From: Platanthera guangdongensis
Lineage: Eukaryota > Streptophyta > Magnoliopsida > Asparagales > Orchidaceae
Direction of reading: 5' to 3'
DNA: 64,000 nucleotides
NCBI GenBank assembly: GCA_039583875.1
Contig: CM077158.1
Span: forward strand, 237,514,453-237,578,452
Shown here piece after piece: positions 55,115-64,000 of this stretch. The position numbers and the translations under genes were made by a program. The first letter of the stretch is position 1. The number at the start of each line of letters is the position of its first letter. The notes under the pieces were generated by a model, which was given only the letters and a program-made list of their open reading frames with translations, did no database searches and was not told where the DNA came from.

Positions 55115-55291
55115 AGGATTATATTTTGGGTCGAGTCGTGTCGAAACGTCACTTTGGAACCGGAGGGAAGGAGGCGAGGGTCGAAACGGAACGGATCGGG
55201 GCCGCTTCCTTCTTCCTAACGGGTGCAAACGGAGCAATCGCCGCCGGCGGTCATTTGTTTACCCGGCGGCCATTTGAACCAAGCGAGTAGA
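55115..55291. mobile_element. MITE relic downstream of HSP20 copy A
   Basis: It is the counterpart of 61884-62090 with an internal loss near the left end. GGTCATTTGTTTACC and GAACCAAGCGAG mark it. Its presence in both copies dates it before the duplication. Confidence 0.55.
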
Positions 55292-55867
55292 TTGAAATCA
55301 TAACTTGAATTTGGGATTAATACTTGATATGGACCCCAAATATCAATAAGTGGTGCCAATAGATCAAACTGCCTATTACCTTAGGTGGCGTTTGGTTGGG
55401 CTGATGGCCTGTGATGCGGTGAAAACGCACCGATATTTTGGGAATAAGCAACGTTCATTTATTCTTGGGAATAAGAGCGGAGAGTGCCCCAAATTGCCCA
55501 CCAACACTGCAACTGAAACCACACACGGACACCGGTGCTCGACACTGCCGTGCGCCCGGTGCCGGCCATGCCGGCCGCAAGGCCCCGCTCAGTTGTACCG
55601 GCGTGCCCCGCCCAGCTGCCAGCTGACCGATCAAGAGACACTGATCTCGATCTACGGGGTTTGGAATACTCTGAAATTTGAAAATCCTGTCTGTTTTCTG
55701 TAACCGTCTCTAAAAAAATGGAATGGTGTTCCTCAAGGATGCTTTATTGCCCATGCATATAACCTTAAGAAGTGATGTAGACAAATACCATGCAATCAAA
55801 AGTGTGGGTCTTGCAATGAAAATGAGGAGCATCAACCTTAAGAAAAGAGAGAATGGTGATTTATTTT

Positions 55868-56085
55868 AATTCATTTGGTTCGGCGGTGGTGGGTCGATCC
55901 GGCGGGTGGAAACGGAGTGTTTGAATCGGAGGGGGGAGGTGGCTTCTCCAAACGGAGCTTTTATGGACGTTTCTCAAGGCGGGGGGTGGAAACGGAGCAA
56001 ACGCCGCCGAAAGTTCATTTGTTTACCTGCCTTTCAGCGGCGTTTGCCCCAAACGGAGCGGCAAAACGCAGAACCAAATGAATCC
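55868..56085. mobile_element. Tourist-like MITE, only in copy A
   Basis: Inverted ends ATTCATTTGGTTCGGCG and CGCAGAACCAAATGAAT. The interior (GGAAACGGAGCAAACGCCGCC) matches 21450-21670 in reverse. Confidence 0.65.
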
Positions 56086-56261
56086 TTTATCTTAGAGAAT
56101 AGACGACGGCATAAAACAATTGATCGAATGACATAAGATAAGGATCGCATGACCCCAATATATTTAGGAAGATTCTACGTGATAGGCGTTGAGCCAATGA
56201 AAACTCTTTGTTTTGTAGGAATTGAGATGCAGGAATTGACTTCAATTTCAATTCTCAGGGG

Positions 56262-56431
56262 GGGGAAATGCGCGCCCGGGCGGAAAAAAGGGTGTCCTGA
56301 CAGAATAATGCGCGTCTGGGCGAAAAATTACACGCCCGGACAGAAAAATGAGTTAGGACGGAAAATGTGCGCCTGGACGGAAAATGCGCTCTCATGCGGG
56401 AAAATGCGCTTCTGGGCGAAAAAATCAGTTG
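56262..56431. repeat. minisatellite of about 20-23 bp (GGAAAATGCGCGYCCGGGC), copy A
   Basis: Seven or so degenerate units. The same minisatellite is at 62389-62540 in copy B. The copia fragment begins at its right edge. Confidence 0.75.
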
Positions 56432-58665
56432 AATCTTAAAATCAAGAAACTCAGAAGTGATCAAGTAGGAGAATACACTACAACTAAGTTTAAGGAATTT
56501 TGTGCCTCTGAGGGCATAATCCTTAAAACTACAGCTCCTTACTCACCCCAGTCAAATAACATTCCCGAGCGTAAGAATAGAACTTTAACAGAAATGTTAA
56601 ACTCTATGCTCCTAACAGCTGACATGTCTAACTCATTTTGGGGAGAAGCGGTCCTTACTACGAATCATATTCTGAATAGAGTGCCTCACACAAAGCTAAT
56701 TTCTATCTCGTATGAGTTGTGGCATGGTTATCCCTATAGATATGATACTCTAAAAACTTTGTGTTGTATTGCTTATGTGCGAATACAAGACCTTAAGAGT
56801 CATAAGGTGTGGACCTAGAACAGCAATGTATGTCTACCTAGGTAGTGTAGAAGATAGTGCAGCTTACAGGTTTCTGGATCTATCCACTAATACAGTAATA
56901 GAGTTTAGAGATATTATTTTCTTTGAACATAAATTTATCAAAGATCATGTCTTAACCGTCCACGGGTCTACAGACGTGATTGCAGAATCTACTATAGAAC
57001 CTGAAGCTGGTCTCTCTGGTACTGCTCCCCAATCTTTAGAGGTGGAACCTGTTCCTGTTAGAACGTCTACAAGAGATAGAATCCCTAAGAATTTTGGTGA
57101 GAATTTCGTCACCTACCACTTAGAGGATGATTCATTCTCCTATCAAGAAGTAATGGGATCTAGAGATTCATTAATGTGAGCAGAAATCATCGATGATGAG
57201 ATGGACTCGCTGCTACAAAATAAGACTTGGCATCTAGTTGACCTGCCGAAAGGAGCTAAAATCCTAGGATGCAAGTGAGTGTTGAAGAAGAAATTACATA
57301 GTGATGAGTCTATTGTCAGGTATAAAGCGCGTCTAGTACCTAAAGGCTATAAACAGTAAGGGGGAATAAACTATTTTGATGTTTATTCACATGTGTGTCA
57401 CCTATCAACTATTAGGATTCTTTTAGCTTTAACTTCTATCAAGAACTTCATAGTTCATCAGATTGATGTAAAGACAGCTTTCTTAAATGGAGAGCTTGAT
57501 GAAGAGATCTACATGACACAACCTGAAGGTTGTGTTCATAAGGATCTAAAAGACAAAGTGTGCAAATTAAATAAATCAATTTATGGGCTTAAACAAGCGC
57601 CTAAGATGTGGCACATGAAGTTTGATCAAGTGGTAAAGAGCGTTGGATTTCAGTCCAATCTTTCAAACAAGTGTATCTATCACCGCTCGTTGTCCAATCA
57701 AATAGTCATCATATGTCTATGTGGACGACATGTTGATTCTGGTTTCAGATCTTGCTGTAGTGGGGGATGTCAAATCCGCTCTCGTAGAAACTTTTGACAT
57801 GAAGGACCTTGGTCTTGTGGATACCCTGTTAGGTATGAAAGATAGAGTTGATAAGAATAGAGTCACCCTTAGCCAGACACATTATATAGAGCAACTACTT
57901 TTTACTTGGGGATACAAAGACTATAGGTCAGTTGAGACACCGTTTGATCACAATGTTAAGTTGCGTCCTAATGAAGGGACCAACATTGATCAATTAAAAT
58001 ATTCTAAAATAATTGGTAGTCTCATGTACAACACAAGTTATACTAGGCAATACATTGCCTTCACGGTTGGCATACTGAGTCGCTTTACTAGTTATCCAGG
58101 CAAAGAGCATTGGGATGTCCTAGATAGGCTGATGAGATACCTGAGAGATACTAAAGATCATGTCTTGTGCTACACTGGTTATCCTGCTACTGTGGATGAA
58201 TTCTCTAACGCCTCGTGGTGTTTAGAAGTTGAGAACAGCAAGTCTGCCAGTGGATATATATTCACTTTGGGTGGAGCTGTTATTACTTGGAAATTCAAAA
58301 GACGGACTTGTATAGCTTTGTCGTCCATGGAAACCGAGTTGTTTGTCTTAGCTTCGGCAAGTGAAGAGGCAGATTGGATCAGGAACTTGATTTTAGACAT
58401 ACTCCTGTTTAGGTTACAAGTCAACTCGTTGAGCTTGTATTGTGATAATCAAGCAGCAGCTCAAGTTGTAAAGAATGTCCTCTATAACACTAAGAGGAGG
58501 CATGTACGACTGAGACATGCTTTGTTGAATTATCTAAAAGAACAAGGAATTATCACTTTGATCGATGTGCGTTCGAAGGATAACCTGGCTGATCCATTGA
58601 CGAAAGGAATGTCCAAAGACCGGTTAATCAAAACAGTGGGGAAAATGGAACTAAAGGTGATTTAG
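56432..58665 (+). pseudogene. pol: 5'-truncated copia pol: integrase part, RT, RNase H
   Basis: It starts abruptly inside the integrase (LKIKKLRSDQVGEYTTTKF, NNIPERKNRTLTEM, FWGEAVLTTNHILNRVPHT). A frameshift near 56790 leads to VYLGSVEDSAAYRFLD and an acidic linker. RT has ILGCK with TGA near 57278, ARLVPKGYKQ with TAA near 57358, IDVKTAFLNGELDEEIYM and YGLKQAPKMW. A frameshift at about 57720 is followed by YVDDMLILV, MKDLGLVDTLLGM and RNase H (SMETELFVLASASEEADWI, YCDNQAAAQV, RRHVRLRHALL, NLADPLTKGM) to TAG at 58663-58665. Gag, protease and LTRs are not recognised. It lies between the two HSP20 copies. Confidence 0.85.
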
Positions 58666-59764
58666 CTGGGCCTTAGTTCAAGGTTATGCAATTCAGTTCA
58701 GCCTTAGTCCAAATGTTTTGATTTTCAGATTTCTTTTGTCAAAGCAAGCATGTTGTGCTCCGTTGATACTCTTGGTTGCTGAGTACGGATCTGCTAAGTT
58801 GTATCATTACAAACTTGATGCTAACAACTTCACCTGGATTCGGTTATCTTATCTTGGAGGAGAGTGTTATTCCAAACTTGATAACACGATCTGACTTGAT
58901 TTGACTTTTCTGCAGTTAATTGGTTCTATTTCAAACTTGATGAGTTCCAGTTAACTTTAGAAGAGTATTAACCGTGACATTTCATATACAAACACAGATA
59001 TAGCTGCGGTGTCCAGAAGTCCGTAAATAGCTTCATTTGGAAACAGATAACGAATTCTGAGGTCAATCTATAATACTCGGTGATGGTGTCCTCCAGCTAA
59101 TAATGATTAAATATTACGTTCTTACGGTAATACTAAATATTTGTACATTTTCAAAATGATTGAATTCATTATAAAATGAAATTTTCTGTTGAAAATTACA
59201 GGGACTGCTGATATAGGAGGTGCACTGGTAGACTGGGATCCTGATCATGATGAACTTCTGGATAGTGACAGGTAGAGTATTAGTTGATTACTTTGGGGTA
59301 TCTCTATTCCAGAACACTCTTTAGCTTTGTATTTTTCATCTGTTTGTTTGGACTATTCGTTACTCTCTGTTTGATTTGGGACGCTAGACGTATAGGGTAT
59401 GTGCCCTGATTGTACCTGAGACATGTTGTGATGTGGCTAAGCTTTCTCTCTGTTTATGCGTTCATACTGTTTTTTTGGTTAAGTCTAATATGTTTAAACA
59501 GGTGCTGCACACGGTTGTGAATAATTCACATTTGCCTGAACATTGCACAAACCACCCTCACCCCCTTTTTCGACGTCGGGTTTACGGCGGACATAAGAGG
59601 AATTGTTAGATATATTGTGTTTATGTCCGTGCGTGTCGTGTCTGACTCGGAACGGGTTATTGGGTTCATGTCGGTCTAGGGCTAGGCTCTACGCTGTAGG
59701 TACTATATATACCTATTCCAAACTTGATAGAGCTATGTATAATACCTTGAGCGTCCAAGTCGCC
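58666..59764. other. flank of the copia fragment; contains an exon-like segment
   Basis: No LTR boundary could be fixed. GAGGAGAGTGTTATTCC at about 58857 may be the copia purine tract and LTR start. An exon-like 70-bp segment lies at 59202-59271. Confidence 0.4.
59202..59271 (+). other. orphan exon-like segment
   Basis: GAAAATTACAG precedes it and GTAGAG follows. The open frame between reads TADIGGALVDWDPDHDELLD. It looks like an internal exon of a host gene. I cannot identify the gene. Confidence 0.3.
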
Positions 59765-59908
59765 CTAACAGTTATAAACTGCACCGCACCGCACTAACAA
59801 GGGCGGTTTTGATACAGACCCGCAACCGCATGGTGCGGTTTTTGATTTTTCAACACAAACCTGCGTAGAGGAGATCGACTTCAAACATGGAGGCCAGGTC
59901 AGGTTGTA

Positions 59909-61100
59909 AGTGAGGTCAGCTTTAGGAATGGAAGTTCGCGTCGTGGCAAAGGAGCAATTTTTCTATACACGTGTTGTTCTCACATCTAGGTGCTAGACTG
60001 TATTTTTCTCAAAGAATGTCGTTGTATCCAAAAATACAACTTTTAAAATTTATAAATCAACTTCTATGTATTTTTAGGGGATTGTTATCCGCAGACCGAA
60101 AATGATTATTCGTAGATTATTACTATTCGCAGATCCAAAAATACTTAAAATTGTTATTCACGGAAATTATTGTTATTCGTAGACCAACATTAAAAGTAAA
60201 AAATATCAAGAATTGCATCAACATCACAAGTACCAGCAATGACATAGTTTATTACCACCAAGATTGAAGTATACATCAAAATATATATAACATGCATCAA
60301 CATTAACCTCCATTTGTAGGAGAATGAGGCAAAGCTACATACAAATTAGCTTATAGGAGGCACTGCATAAAAATTTATTCCTAACTCACATAAAAATTTG
60401 GAGAAAGAGGTTCAACTACATAAAATACATAAAAATTTACTCATAACTCACAAAATATGAAAAATGAGGCACTGCATTCTCGACAGGTAAGGACTGGGGG
60501 CTTCGAACAGGAGACACCGCTCGACAACCATTCACTGCATTCTCGACGGGTAAGGACGAGGTCTTCGAAGAGGAGGCACTACTAAGGACGCTCCACGTCT
60601 CTGTATTAGAGAATGTTATTTACTTACAAGTGGCTCAGATTAGGAATGGATTCGATGGAAGATGGTGTACTCACAGCAGGGGAGGCGTAGCGAACGTTTG
60701 GCTCCTTCAAACAAAATGAAGAAGCGAAGGATCGGGGGCTTCGAACACGATAATTCTTCTTCATCGGTGACCTAGAGGGCTCCTGATTTGTCGGCGAACG
60801 TCTGCGCTTAAGGCTGTGATTTACGGGCGAGCGGCAGAGGGCGCATGTGTTTAAAGAAAATGAATTTAGAAATGTGAATTTAAATCTAAATTTTTTTTTA
60901 ATGTGCAATCAACATTTAAGATCTGTGAATAATCTTTTAAACTTATTCAAAACATGTTAATATGAGTACGATCGTAAAAAAAAATAATATTTCTCACAGC
61001 TCAATTACGGTGGGGCCCAAATGCTCGTATGAAATGCGTGCCAATTATTTATTTATTTATTGCATATTTATACTATTTTATAGCATACATAATAATATAT
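59909..61100. other. HSP20 upstream region, copy B
   Basis: No gene. It is the counterpart of 53016-54300 with small indels; the short minus-strand frame at 60624-60908 has no family likeness. Confidence 0.5.
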
Positions 61101-61112
61101 TATCTATTTTTA

Positions 61113-61211
61113 TGTAGAAATCTGTAGAAGCCATTTTCTTCTGGAAAGCGATAGAAGCTTCCTTCATGTTCTAGAATTGCCTAGTTCCTCTTCCTCCCGC
61201 TACTATTTAAT
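61113..61211 (+). promoter_or_regulatory. heat-shock elements and TATA box of HSP20 copy B
   Basis: TTCTGGAA (61139-61146), GAAGCTTC (61154-61161), TTCTAGAA (61169-61176) and TATTTAAT (61204-61211) are all kept as in copy A. Confidence 0.8.
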
Positions 61212-61289
61212 CCCTCCCGCCCTGCTGAAAACCTAAAGCGACTAGCAAATCTCTTAAATCAGAGCGAGAGAGATCAACAATTGGCAACA

Positions 61290-61724
61290 ATGGAGGCTCG
61301 TCTTTTCGGATTGGAGAATCCGCTCTTCTCTTCGCTGCAGCACCTGGTAGATCTACCAGACGAACTGGAGAAAACCTTCAACGCGCCTACGAAGACGTAC
61401 GTGCGCGACGCACGTGCGATGGCATTCACGCCCGCCGACGTCAAGGAGCTTCCATCGGCCTACGAGTTCGTCCTCGACATGCCGGGGGTGAAGTCCGGCG
61501 AGATCAAGGTTCAGGTCGAAGAAGACAATCTGCTCGTCATCATCGGCGAACGCCGCCGTGATGACGAGAAGGAGAAGGAAGGCGGCAAGTTCTCGCTTCC
61601 CGACAACGCCAATCTTGAAACCATCTCCGCAGTTTGCCGCGACGGGGTTTTGACGGTCACCGTCGAGAAGCTGCCGCCGCCGGAGCCGAAGAAGCCCAAA
61701 ACGATTGAGGTCAAGGTTGTCTGA
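61290..61724 (+). CDS. HSP17: class II HSP20, copy B, with a 14-residue in-frame deletion
   Basis: 144 codons, nearly identical to copy A. After EKEGGK it jumps to FSLPDN: 42 bp coding [14 protein letters not shown] are gone. In copy A the lost segment starts and ends at GCAAGT words (about 54775 and 54817), which explains a slippage or microhomology deletion. The lost stretch lies in the middle of the alpha-crystallin domain, just before the conserved FSLPDN, and belongs to the loop/strand region used for dimer contacts in small heat-shock proteins. The protein may be made but is unlikely to fold or dimerise normally. It could be an expressed variant or a young pseudogene; promoter and frame are otherwise intact. 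Confidence 0.85.
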   Translation: MEARLFGLENPLFSSLQHLVDLPDELEKTFNAPTKTYVRDARAMAFTPADVKELPSAYEFVLDMPGVKSGEIKVQVEEDNLLVIIGERRRDDEKEKEGGKFSLPDNANLETISAVCRDGVLTVTVEKLPPPEPKKPKTIEVKVV

Positions 61725-61883
61725 TTCGTTTAGAAATTTGATTTGTGTGCGTTTTGATCTGTGGAGCGATCTGATTTCGTATCTGTCTTCTCTACTGTTA
61801 TGAATCTTTAAAAAATTGAATAAGTTTTTGTTCTGCAGATTTTGTTTAGTTCTTCAATCTGTTTTGGGTTTTTGGATATGTTA

Positions 61884-62090
61884 GGATTATATTTGGTTCT
61901 GCAATGGCGGGTGCATCAGGTGGGTCAAGTCGTGTCGAAACGTCACTTTGGAACCGGAGGGAGAGAGACGAGGGTCGAAACGGAGTGAATCGGGGCCGCT
62001 TCATTCTTTCTACGGATGCAAACGGAGCAATCGCCGCCGGCGGTCATTTGTTTACCGGCTGGTCGGGCGGCCATTTGAACCAAACGAGTT
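61884..62090. mobile_element. MITE downstream of HSP20 copy B
   Basis: GGATTATATTTGGTTCTGC at the left and GAACCAAACGAG at the right are the inverted ends. It is more complete than the copy A counterpart at 55115-55291. Confidence 0.55.
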
Positions 62091-62231
62091 GATTGAAATC
62101 TTAACTTGAATTTGGGATTAATACTTGATACGGACTGCAAATATCAATAAGGGGTGCCAATAGATTCAAACTTCCCTCTGCCTTTAACCGATGAGCGCAT
62201 ACAATTGATCCCATGATCCCAATATAATTAT

Positions 62232-62291
62232 GGCTCCGTTTGGGGGACTTATTTTCATTGGTCATGCGGTCGCGACGGCTTGACCGGAGCC
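62232..62291. mobile_element. short Tourist-like MITE, only in copy B
   Basis: 60 bp: GGCTCCGTTTGGGGGACTTA at the left end, GGAGCC at the right, between TAT and TAA. Copy A at about 56158-56166 lacks it. It is an internally deleted relative of 34378-34506. Confidence 0.7.
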
Positions 62292-62388
62292 TAAGAGTCT
62301 ATGTGATAGGTGTTGAGCGAATGAAAACTCTTCGTTTTGCAGGAAATGAGATCAGAAATTGGAATTGACTTTAATTTCAATTCTTAGT

Positions 62389-62540
62389 ATGGAAAATGTG
62401 TTCCCGAACGGACAATATATGTCCGGATGGGAAAATGTGTGTCCGGGCAGAAAATACGTGCCAGAGTGGGAAAATGCGCGTCCGGGCTGGAAAATGCGCG
62501 CCCGGGCTGAAAATGTATGCCTCGGTACATTTTCCGCTCG
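62389..62540. repeat. minisatellite (GGAAAATGCGCGYCCGGGC), copy B
   Basis: Six to seven degenerate units of about 20-23 bp, plus a reversed unit (CATTTTCCGCTCGGGCGCCC) at the right end. Confidence 0.75.
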
Positions 62541-62590
62541 GGCGCCCATTTTCCTCTGTAATCAACTCTTATGGGAGGAATTGAACTGAT

Positions 62591-63135
62591 TGAACTTAAT
62601 TTCAATTTTGAGGTGATTTTATGATCGCGAACACTGAAATTGAATTCCAATTCCAATGCTACCTTCCTTCATCTGAATCGTGACTACCTTCATCTGGATC
62701 GCCCTTCCTTCACCACTATGAGATTTCATCATATTTTAAGCACGTCGAAGTTCTGATACCGCTCCGATGGGCAAGGAGCCAGCAACCTAACACACATATT
62801 AGATAGGATATTTTAGGGGTGCTGATATTTGTACATTATAAATGACTATTTATAACTCATAGATATTTGTACATCTTAAAATTATATTTGTAGCTCGATA
62901 GACTATTCGTACCCCAATTTGTCAAATAGCAGTATGCAACCCGAAAAAGAGAGCATTCCATTATTCATCCGAACACAAAACGGTTTGAGAAAGAGGAAAG
63001 AAGCATATCAGCAGTTGGTATTGCTATCAACCAACCTCGTCTCCAGCAAGTAAAAGAAATTTGCTTCTAAATGAGGATATAGATAACAAATCCAGAAGTT
63101 GAGGTAAGATGAAGAGAAGAGATGGGGATCGCTAC
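62591..63135. other. no gene recognised; possible intron of the SNF2-like gene
   Basis: It lies downstream (minus sense) of the SNF2 exon donor site. The next exon of that gene is not recognisable before copy B begins. Confidence 0.35.
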
Positions 63136-63319
63136 CAAGTAAGACATTGATGTCAAGCTGGTATCGGTGGATGAGCCAGGAGACGCCCTCAATTTGTTAG
63201 GGATTCAAGACCGCCGATACCCCGAGCTCAGCCGGGTCCAGAGGAGGGTTGGCATGGGCACGACGATCGCTAGAGAGAATGAATTCTGTCGCCGCCGTTA
63301 GGAGCCGGCGATACTCCAT
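63136..63319 (-). pseudogene. first exon of an ALC1/CHR10-like SNF2 ATPase, with a stop codon
   Basis: On the minus strand the ATG at 63319 reads MEYRRLLTAATEFILSSDRR, then DPAELGVSAVLNP. A TAA (63197-63199) follows, and then QIEGVSWLIHRYQLDINVLL up to a GT donor (63135-63134). The Q-E-G-V-S-W-L-I-R-Y stretch is the segment just before the ATP-binding loop in plant CHR10/CHD1L-type SNF2 remodelers, and the start also resembles that family. The TAA stands where the family has a residue before Gln. Later exons with helicase motifs are not found to the left, so this is a broken gene fragment. The upstream 47-codon extension to 63460 is probably leader. Confidence 0.6.
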
Positions 63320-63460
63320 AGCCGGGGCAGAAGCAAAGATCTTTTTGAAGTTCTCGGCTCCGTTTGGATGGGCCGCTGGATTGGAGGAAACCGGCGAACT
63401 GCACGTCAGCCGGAAGCAACCCCAAGCGGAGGAAACACCGAGCGGAAGAGCCGCGGGCAT

Positions 63461-63790
63461 GTGCCTTCTTAGGGCATCAGAGAGAAAAGCGTTAGATGAG
63501 GCCTGAAAATGGGGTGCAAATATAAGATTTCAGAGTTTTAAAAAGATGAGTTTTATTAAGAAAAATGGTGTGTAAATAACCGTTTATGGTATACAAATAT
63601 CAGCACCCTACTTTAATCACCAGTCCCGCGACTAACACAAAATTTGGTGGTTTTAGATATCAAATGGTTTATGTAGCCTTGAATCACAAGGAGATGTTTA
63701 TAATATAATCACCAACTTCTCTCACAAAACACATTAGCTGCGAAGAATAAATAAGTAGTCTTGTATTACATGTGTCAAGGCATGTTGACA
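63461..63790. other. flank upstream of the SNF2-like exon
   Basis: AT-rich. It may hold the promoter, but no TATA box or motif stands out. Confidence 0.3.
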
Positions 63791-64000
63791 NNNNNNNNNN
63801 NNNNNNNNNNNNNNNNNNNNNNNNNNNNNNNNNNNNNNNNNNNNNNNNNNNNNNNNNNNNNNNNNNNNNNNNNNNNNNNNNNNNNNNNNNNNNNNNNNNN
63901 NNNNNNNNNNNNNNNNNNNNNNNNNNNNNNNNNNNNNNNNNNNNNNNNNNNNNNNNNNNNNNNNNNNNNNNNNNNNNNNNNNNNNNNNNNNNNNNNNNNN
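63791..64000. other. assembly gap (N run)
   Basis: 210 N bases to the end of the window. Confidence 1.

Larger units (their letters stand above)
53007..56431 (+). repeat. host duplication copy A (continues from 36146-36338)
   Basis: It matches 59900-62540: flank, HSP20 promoter and gene, MITE, and the GGAAAATGCGC minisatellite. An insertion of about 730 bp (55373-56103) is absent from copy B. It holds a MITE (about 55868-56085) and a GGTGGCGTTTGG-starting sequence from 55384. Confidence 0.85.
59765..62590 (+). repeat. host duplication copy B, with the empty MULE target
   Basis: It matches 36187-36338 plus 53007-55372 and 56104-56431. CAGGTTGTA at 59900-59908 occurs once and runs straight into AGTGAGGTCAGC, the state before MULE insertion. 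Confidence 0.88.

Overview
This window is repeat-dense nuclear DNA of a flowering plant. Supporting evidence: Ty1/copia and Ty3/gypsy elements with plant-type initiator-Met tRNA primer sites, a Tat-type gypsy element with an antisense gene, a Mutator-like element (MULE) with a FAR1-like transposase and a ULP1-like protease gene, Tourist-like MITEs, a cytosolic class II small heat-shock protein and a plant-type SNF2 exon. The species cannot be named from the sequence. The last 210 bases are an assembly gap.

Layout, left to right. (1) 1-11811: a decayed Sirevirus-like copia element. It runs from the gag zinc knuckle through protease, integrase, RT and RNase H to a palindrome-array promoter and an env-like extra ORF. 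It is split at its RNase H by a complete copia element (3245-8558; 409-bp LTRs, target duplication ATTTT). (2) 11812-13757: LTR, primer site and gag/protease start of another copia family, joined directly to a gypsy integrase end (13758-14475). The gypsy part continues with a 27-bp tandem array, an antisense ORF with an intron, and a probable 3' LTR to about 18469. (3) 18470-22997: low-copy-looking DNA with a candidate Pol III RNA gene, an RNase H-like pseudogene, a MITE and a minus-strand LTR. (4) 22998-34036: a non-autonomous copia element (duplication CTGTC) whose 5' LTR holds a complete minus-strand copia (23744-30921; duplication ATCAT). (5) 34037-36338: MITEs, an unidentified minus-strand ORF and a solo LTR.

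(6) 36339-53006: a MULE with about 144-bp inverted ends and the 9-bp duplication CAGGTTGTA. It carries a broken FAR1-type transposase (plus) and a broken ULP1-like gene (minus). One of its ends is split by a 9.76-kb unclassified TG..CA element made of two diverged halves that share covarying RNA hairpins. (7) 53007-62590: an ancestral tandem duplication, each copy with a heat-shock-element promoter and a class II HSP20 gene. Copy A is intact (158 aa); copy B has a 42-bp in-frame deletion. Copy A was hit by the MULE, and copy B keeps the empty target site. A truncated copia fragment (56432-58665) lies between them. (8) 63136-63319: the first exon of an ALC1/CHR10-like SNF2 ATPase, with a stop codon.

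Almost every coding region belongs to a transposable element and is broken. Only HSP20 copy A looks like a fully functional host gene. The value of the window is in its insertion history (at least four nestings with readable target duplications) and in non-coding structure: palindrome arrays, covarying hairpins and a possible Pol III promoter.
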